Shown here piece after piece: positions 59,960-64,000 of a stretch of DNA of 64,000 nt (position 1 is the first letter of the stretch; every line of letters begins with the position of its first letter). The notes under the pieces were generated by a model. It saw only the letters and a program-made list of their open reading frames with translations. It searched no databases and had not been told where the DNA came from. The position numbers were made by a program, and so were the translations under genes. The DNA is from Bacillota bacterium (GTDB taxonomy: Bacteria; Bacillota; Clostridia; Lachnospirales; Lachnospiraceae): positions 1-64,000 of the forward strand of contig JAEZUM010000011.1 of NCBI GenBank assembly GCA_023421075.1, in the 5' to 3' direction.

Positions 59960-60877
59960 TTGATACAGAGCATAAGAGATATCTTCGAATTAAATACAAC
60001 ACTTTTGGGCGAAATAGATAAGGCAGTTTGCTATTTCAGAGAACAGCAATGTGACAAAGCATTGGAGCATATGGCGAACTCCATCGATAAGGTAAAGCTA
60101 AGCATTGAGATAATCATTTCAAACCAGGAATACTTTCATGTCGTTAACACGGAATCCATGCTGGAGATGTTGACCGGGATTCTGGAGGCTAAGAAGAATA
60201 GGGATTATATTCTGTTGGCAGACCTTCTGGAGTTACAGTTAATCAATTTCTTAATCGGAGTACAGGAGCTGATCATCAGCAAAGAGGAAATTGAATTTGA
60301 CGAACAGAACTATCGTTGTAATATTGAACATCTTTTAACACATAGCGAAGGGTTGGAGGAAAGATTACAGGAGCCCATGAATACGGCTCAATTATTGGAA
60401 AGTGGATATCGCATCGAATTTACTTCCTGTGGTCTTATGACACTGGCAGCAGAAAATGAGGGCTGTAAATTTTACTTTCATACCAATAATAAGGTACAAA
60501 CGGAAGCCTTTCAATTGGCACGGCATTGGTATCAAGAGGATAAGTCGGGATATATTATCTATGGATATGGCATGGGGTATCATATTCGGGAATTACTCGC
60601 GATGGCACCGGATGCGCATTTCACGATCTATGAGGCAGATGCTAACGTGCTTCAGCTTGCATGTGCATTTACCGATATGAAGAAGATCTTTTCATCGGCG
60701 AATATGAAGCTATATTATGATCCCGATTTTAAGTTGCTGCAGGATAAGCTCTCAAAGGCGGATACTTCGGAGGTGCTAAGGGTACACTACCCCTCCTATA
60801 AGAACATCAGAAATCAAGAGAGTAGAATGCTTTTGGCTTCCGCGCTTCCTTGGGCGGATACCATAGAGACTTGTTAA
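59960..60877 (+). CDS. Truncated Maf-like protein: helical partner domain fused to Maf N-terminal Rossmann part
   Basis: A 305-residue protein starting at TTG 59960, six bases after GGGAGG. Residues 1-115 are helical and resemble the 104-residue protein at 16926; YILLADLLELQLINFL matches TILLADILKYDISEIL. Residues about 140-300 resemble the first third of Maf: YIIYGYGMGYHIRELLAMA, then FTIYEADANVL, as in FGLGNGCFVRALTKKL and LIVYEPS of the protein at 17253. The DUF115 catalytic domain with its GPSL motif is absent. The frame ends cleanly. It could be a regulator or adaptor, or a remnant that lost its 3' half. Confidence 0.68.
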   Translation: MIQSIRDIFELNTTLLGEIDKAVCYFREQQCDKALEHMANSIDKVKLSIEIIISNQEYFHVVNTESMLEMLTGILEAKKNRDYILLADLLELQLINFLIGVQELIISKEEIEFDEQNYRCNIEHLLTHSEGLEERLQEPMNTAQLLESGYRIEFTSCGLMTLAAENEGCKFYFHTNNKVQTEAFQLARHWYQEDKSGYIIYGYGMGYHIRELLAMAPDAHFTIYEADANVLQLACAFTDMKKIFSSANMKLYYDPDFKLLQDKLSKADTSEVLRVHYPSYKNIRNQESRMLLASALPWADTIETC

Positions 60878-60939
60878 ATCATAATAAACTTATGTACTTG
60901 CGTTAAATCATGTAAATTATCATCTGTTGTGAACATGTC

Positions 60940-60968
60940 TTGATAAGTTGTTAGGGTTATGGCATAAT
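60940..60968 (+). promoter_or_regulatory. Sigma-A promoter before the structured leader and lspA
   Basis: TTGATA (60940-60945), a 17-bp spacer and CATAAT (60963-60968). The start point would fall near 60975, before the structured element. Confidence 0.68.
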
Positions 60969-60998
60969 AGAAATGTAAATATAAGGAATGTGTGACTA

Positions 60999-61126
60999 TT
61001 CAGGCCAGCAGAAATATATATAAACAGGCCGTGAAAGTTTACTTTCAAAGGACTATTTATATATATTTCTATTGGATTAATCCAATACAGCGAGGAAATC
61101 CAGAGGATTTGCGAGCCTGGCCTGAA
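60999..61126 (+). ncRNA. Multi-stem structured leader RNA candidate upstream of lspA
   Basis: TTCAGGCCAG (60999-61008) pairs perfectly with CTGGCCTGAA (61117-61126), closing a junction. Inside it AGAAATATATATAAA (61010-61024) pairs with TTTATATATATTTCT (61056-61070) and contains TGAAAG/CTTTCA (61032-61037, 61042-61047). Next come a 16-bp palindrome ATTGGATTAATCCAAT (61071-61086) and a hairpin AAATCC-AGA-GGATTT (61096-61110). All stems are perfect. It lies between a sigma-A promoter and lspA. I know no RNA class with this shape. Confidence 0.6.
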
Positions 61127-61173
61127 TTGATTATAGCAACTTTTAAATCCGTAAGTAATAAGGAGGTTGGATT

Positions 61174-61656
61174 ATGATTTATATTCTCATTGTATTAGGG
61201 ATTGTCTTCGGAGAACACTATATCAAGAACTATATTGAACAGCATAGAGAACTGGGAGAGCGTCAGGAGATACTCAAGGGTAAGATTATCATCCGTAAGC
61301 ATCATAATGAAGGTGCTTTTCTGAATTTTATGGGTGAAAAAAAGGAGATGCTAAAGACCATTTCCTGTATCCTTCTAGGTCTTGTATCACTCCTCTTTAT
61401 CATTCTTCTTCCTAAGAAAGGGAAGAAAGTATTTAAACTAGGCTTGGCTTTTGCACTGGGTGGTGCGATCAGCAATGTTACTGACCGCATAAAACGAGGG
61501 TACGTAGTGGATTACTTCAGCTTCAACTGTAAGAAGCTGAAGAGTATTATCTTTAATTTATCCGATATAGCGATCTTTCTTGGTTCCGGACTGATGCTGT
61601 TATCTTCCTTGTTCTCTGCAATACGTGAGGGAAGCACCGATAAAACCTCGGAATAA
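61174..61656 (+). CDS. lspA: Signal peptidase II (LspA)-like aspartyl protease
   Basis: A 160-residue membrane enzyme of the type that removes signal peptides of lipoproteins. Two or three hydrophobic helices are clear (1-14, about 62-80, 86-100, 128-148). The catalytic region is present: GGAISNVTDRIKRGYVVDYF with Asp113, and FNLSDIAIFLG with Asp131. The N-terminal parts diverge: GEHYIKNYI stands where DQxTKxxV is usual, and HHNEGAFLNF where NxGAAF is usual. It may be a second, specialised LspA. The first part lies 47 bases after the structured leader. Its last 57 bases overlap the 3' end of pyrG on the other strand. Confidence 0.8.
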   Translation: MIYILIVLGIVFGEHYIKNYIEQHRELGERQEILKGKIIIRKHHNEGAFLNFMGEKKEMLKTISCILLGLVSLLFIILLPKKGKKVFKLGLAFALGGAISNVTDRIKRGYVVDYFSFNCKKLKSIIFNLSDIAIFLGSGLMLLSSLFSAIREGSTDKTSE

Positions 61657-63216
61657 GGGGTGGGGCTTGTTGGGTCTGGATTTGAATTCCGGATGAGCCT
61701 GTGTTGCTAAGAACCAGGGATGGTCCTCAAGTTCAATCATCTCTACAATACGTCCGTCAGGAGATAGGCCGGAAAGCTTCATGTTATGCTTGGAGAAATC
61801 ATTTCGATAATAATTATTTACCTCATAACGGTGACGATGTCTTTCATGAATTATCTTTTCACCGTACAATGCAGATGCTTTGCTGCCTTCTGTAAGTACA
61901 CATGGATAGGTACCGAGTCTTAAGGTTCCGCCGATATCCTCAATACCATCCTGCTCCGGCATCAGATGTATGATGGGGTGCGTGGTAGAAGGATTTAATT
62001 CAACACTGTGAGCATCCTCAAAACCAATTACATTTCTAGCGAATTCAACGAGTGCCAACTGCATGCCAAGACACAATCCTAGGAAGGGGATTTTGTTCTC
62101 TCTGGCATATCGGATGGCATTTATTTTACCTTCAATTCCGCGGTCACCGAAGCCACCGGGAACAACAATGCCGCATACATCGCTAAGCAGTTCGGCTACA
62201 TTATCCTTGGTAACATCCTCGGAGGGAATCCATTTGATCGTGATAGAGGCATTGTGAGCAACTGCACCGTGCTTTAAGGATTCTACAACACTGATATAGG
62301 CATCGTGAAGCTGTGTGTATTTACCGACCAGAGCCACCTTTACTTCTGCTTTTGGATTCTTAAGAGATTGAACCATCTGCTCCCAATCAGTAAGATCCGG
62401 TTTCGGGCAGGACAAATGTAAGCAATCCAGAGTTACTTCCGCAATATGCTCTTGTTCCAATGCGAGAGGCGCTTCATATAAGTATTCCACATCAAGATTC
62501 TGCAATACATTCGAACTGGGTACGTTACAGAATAGAGCGATTTTCTCTTTGATACCATTCTCTAAGGGATGCTCGGTACGGCATACGATGATGTCGGGGC
62601 GAATACCCATCCCCTGAAGTTCCTTAACACTAGCCTGTGTTGGTTTGGTCTTCATCTCACCGGAGGCTCTCAGATAAGGTATTAATGTAACATGAATTAG
62701 TGCAACATTATGGTCACCGACATCCTGACGAAATTGGCGGATCGCCTCGAGGAAGGGCTGGCTCTCAATATCACCTACGGTACCGCCTACTTCGATAATT
62801 GCGATGTGCATCTCTTCATTGGAATTATTTCTGTAGAAACGACTTTTAATTTCATTGGTAATGTGAGGAATTACCTGAACGGTTCCTCCACCAAAATCAC
62901 CGCGTCTTTCCTTAGATAAAACGGACCAATAGATTTTGCCTGTAGTAACGTTAGACATCTTGTCCAGACTCTCGTCAATAAAACGCTCATAATGTCCGAG
63001 GTCAAGATCGGTTTCTGCACCGTCATCCGTAACGAATACTTCACCGTGTTGGATGGGATTCATCGTACCCGGATCAATATTGATATACGGGTCGAATTTC
63101 TGCATGGTAACATGATAACCGCGGGCTTTTAACAGACGCCCAAGAGAAGCGGCAGTGATACCTTTGCCCAAGCCGGATACGACACCACCGGTTACAAATA
63201 CGTATTTCGTAGCCAT
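61600..63216 (-). CDS. pyrG: CTP synthase
   Basis: A 538-residue enzyme that makes CTP from UTP, ATP and glutamine. The N-terminal synthetase domain (1-265) starts with KYVFVTGGVVSGLGKGITAA and has DPYINIDPGTMNPIQHGEVF. The C-terminal glutaminase domain has VPGGFGDRGIEGK, the nucleophile cysteine in GLCLGMQLALVEFA and the His-x-Glu HPEF near the end. The length is standard. ATG follows AGGAGGT. Its 3' end overlaps the 3' end of lspA by 57 bases. A weak promoter (TTCACA, 17, TAATAT; 63249-63277, minus strand) lies close by, and a stronger one at 63559-63587 feeds the upstream RNA element. CTP is also needed by neuA and the cytidylyltransferases of this window, though nothing links them directly. 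Confidence 0.97.
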   Translation of the reverse strand: MATKYVFVTGGVVSGLGKGITAASLGRLLKARGYHVTMQKFDPYINIDPGTMNPIQHGEVFVTDDGAETDLDLGHYERFIDESLDKMSNVTTGKIYWSVLSKERRGDFGGGTVQVIPHITNEIKSRFYRNNSNEEMHIAIIEVGGTVGDIESQPFLEAIRQFRQDVGDHNVALIHVTLIPYLRASGEMKTKPTQASVKELQGMGIRPDIIVCRTEHPLENGIKEKIALFCNVPSSNVLQNLDVEYLYEAPLALEQEHIAEVTLDCLHLSCPKPDLTDWEQMVQSLKNPKAEVKVALVGKYTQLHDAYISVVESLKHGAVAHNASITIKWIPSEDVTKDNVAELLSDVCGIVVPGGFGDRGIEGKINAIRYARENKIPFLGLCLGMQLALVEFARNVIGFEDAHSVELNPSTTHPIIHLMPEQDGIEDIGGTLRLGTYPCVLTEGSKASALYGEKIIHERHRHRYEVNNYYRNDFSKHNMKLSGLSPDGRIVEMIELEDHPWFLATQAHPEFKSRPNKPHPLFRGFIGASLTYCREQGR

Positions 63217-63283
63217 AATATTACCTCCTGAATAATGTTATTATTTCTATATTAATTTGTGCGTATGCAAATGTGAATAAAGT

Positions 63284-63302
63284 GAACAAACAGAGTTTGT
63301 TC
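63284..63302. repeat. Perfect inverted repeat in the pyrG upstream region
   Basis: GAACAAAC-AGA-GTTTGTTC: two 8-base arms around three bases, just upstream of the weak pyrG promoter. It could be an operator or, in RNA, a hairpin. The arm spacing does not fit the usual LexA box. Confidence 0.45.
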
Positions 63303-63385
63303 GCATGATAGGCTTGCTTCTGAAAATGCGAATGTGCACGATATAAACTCGTTTGACACATTTCTACCAAATAATTTTAAGCAAT

Positions 63386-63552
63386 AAAAAAAGCCTAGAA
63401 ACCTGAACATACGATAGATGGGTTTAAGGCAAAAAGGGGTGAGGATAGCCATACAGTCCTTATGGTGGACCTTAAACCATGTTCCGGCTCCTTTGCTGGT
63501 ATGATATACAATTATTCGAATAACAATTGAATGCTGGCAAGCATACTATCAA
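63386..63552 (-). ncRNA. Candidate small RNA or attenuated leader upstream of pyrG
   Basis: Read on the minus strand, a near-consensus promoter starts a transcript of roughly 165 bases ending in seven T (63386-63392). The 3' half folds into one long stem: AGCC (63486-63489) with GGCT (63392-63395), GAACAT (63479-63484) with ATGTTC (63405-63410), and ATGGTTTAAGG (63470-63480) with CCTTAAACCCAT (63418-63429). A C-rich loop lies within. The 5' part can fold too (GTATG with CATAC, TTATTCGAATAA inside). No ORF with a ribosome site is present. It could be a free small RNA or a pyrG leader with an attenuator. It matches no class I can name. Confidence 0.55.
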
Positions 63553-63558
63553 AGAAAT

Positions 63559-63587
63559 AGTATACTATAAATTAAGTTGGAAGTCAA
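63559..63587 (-). promoter_or_regulatory. Strong sigma-A promoter on the minus strand
   Basis: On the minus strand: TTGACT (63587-63582), a 17-bp spacer, TATACT (63564-63559). It points toward the structured RNA and pyrG. Confidence 0.78.
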
Positions 63588-63838
63588 ATATTACCCGTAC
63601 GGTTTATATCATATGAATGACAATCAAGAGTGTAGTATATCTTGTGTCCTATCATCTGTCAAGCAGATTTTACTGTAGTTTTTATTCTGTTTTATTGTGA
63701 AGGTTTCTGTGACATTATCATAGAGTGCGTGATCAAGCTACTATAAAATAAGCTTTAGCAACCTTTGGGTATGCTCAACTTGAAAAATAATAGTTGTGTT
63801 GTACACAATTTAATCATAGAATTTTAAGAACAATTTAA
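63588..63838. other. Intergenic stretch between divergent promoters, no gene seen
   Basis: A+T-rich sequence between the minus-strand promoter (63559-63587) and the plus-strand promoter (63839-63867). It contains a small inverted repeat TTGTGT-TGT-ACACAA near 63795-63809. Nothing else is recognisable. Confidence 0.5.
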
Positions 63839-63867
63839 TTGATTTATGGAAAGACTATCAGTATAAT
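63839..63867 (+). promoter_or_regulatory. Sigma-A promoter of the gene at the right edge
   Basis: TTGATT (63839-63844), a 17-bp spacer and a perfect TATAAT (63862-63867), about 85 bases before the ATG at 63952. Confidence 0.8.
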
Positions 63868-63951
63868 GAGTTATAACGTTCATATTGGCAGATATAGGGG
63901 CTATTAGTCCATAAGAATGAAATAGATTAGCTCTATGAATAGGAGGATTTC

Positions 63952-64000
63952 ATGGATAACAATAATAAACAGAATAAAAATAGTTCACCAAATAAGATGG
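63952..64000 (+). CDS. Start of a gene cut by the window end (possibly ftsH)
   Basis: ATG 63952 follows AGGAGG. Only 16 codons are visible: MDNNNKQNKNSSPNKM. The asparagine-rich, charged start recalls FtsH membrane proteases of Lachnospiraceae, but sixteen residues of low complexity do not prove it. Confidence 0.4.
   Translation, partial: MDNNNKQNKNSSPNKM

Noticed and set aside
60992..61177. 61-residue plus-strand open frame before lspA
   Set aside because: It runs through perfect RNA stems, has no ribosome site and overlaps the lspA start; better explained by the structured leader.
63284..63302. LexA/DinR box upstream of pyrG
   Set aside because: The GAAC...GTTC arms are too far apart for the Firmicute SOS box, and pyrG is not an SOS gene.
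63252..63452. 66-residue minus-strand frame upstream of pyrG
   Set aside because: No ribosome site, crosses the candidate RNA terminator, and the translation resembles no protein family.
63217..63552. T-box or PyrR-type or G-slippage attenuator for pyrG
   Set aside because: No T-box core, no PyrR loop consensus and no initial G-run are visible.
1..64000. CRISPR arrays, insertion sequences, tRNA or rRNA genes, prophage
   Set aside because: I saw no regularly spaced repeats, transposase or integrase motifs, tRNA cloverleafs or rRNA sequence in the window.

Overview
The window looks like the chromosome of an anaerobic, motile Firmicute of the Lachnospiraceae (Clostridium cluster XIVa) type. 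The reasons are the low to moderate G+C, strong AGGAGG-type ribosome sites, the flagellar gene order flgM-flgN-flgK-flgK-flgL-fliW-csrA-flaG-fliD-fliS-flagellin, a MsmX/UgpC-type sugar ATPase beside a CdaR-like regulator, and Lachnospiraceae-style CDP-glycerol-transferase-like and LicD proteins. The genus cannot be fixed from the sequence alone.

Layout. 1-5.4 kb: housekeeping genes (sugar ABC ATPase, CdaR-like regulator, S41 carboxy-terminal protease, ArsB/NhaD-type permease). 5.5-16.9 kb: a late flagellar block covering anti-sigma factor, chaperones, hook-filament junction proteins, the FliW-CsrA switch, cap, FliS and a short flagellin. Several sigma-28-like promoters (TAAA-N15-GCCGATAA type) and GGA-bearing leader hairpins suggest control by FliA and CsrA. 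16.9-35.9 kb: a flagellar glycosylation island. It holds a Maf transferase with a small helical partner, a complete neuB-neuC-neuA route to a CMP-nonulosonate (sialic acid type), an RffA/WecE-like sugar aminotransferase with a GNAT acetyltransferase, a run of phospho-substituent genes (a three-domain phosphoesterase/cytidylyltransferase/Gfo-Idh fusion, LicD, a cytidylyltransferase, a Gfo-Idh/GDPD fusion), and two GT-B/beta-propeller proteins. 36.1-54.1 kb: a visibly more A+T-rich, all-plus-strand block of glycosyltransferases and modifying enzymes. Ten of its eleven proteins carry a small Rossmann-like module at one end. 54.1-60.9 kb: a UDP-glucose dehydrogenase, two GT2-TPR proteins flanking a secreted protein with a sigma-28-like promoter, and a truncated Maf-like fusion. 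61-64 kb: a structured leader RNA candidate, an lspA-like gene converging on and overlapping pyrG, a candidate small RNA or attenuated leader on the minus strand, and the first codons of another gene (possibly ftsH).

How it fits together. The flagellar genes build the hook junction, cap and filament. FliW and CsrA probably couple flagellin translation to export. The following 40 kb supplies activated sugars and transferases that probably decorate the filament before or during export. The nonulosonate would be transferred by Maf. Further glycan growth would use the GT2, GT4 and GT-B enzymes. Phospho-alditol or phosphocholine-like substituents would come from CDP-activated precursors through the LicD and TagF-like proteins. 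The most distinctive parts are the multi-domain fusions around 25.6-36 kb, the Rossmann module repeated through 37.8-54 kb, and several untyped structured RNAs. All assignments come from reading motifs and recalling families; no database search was made.
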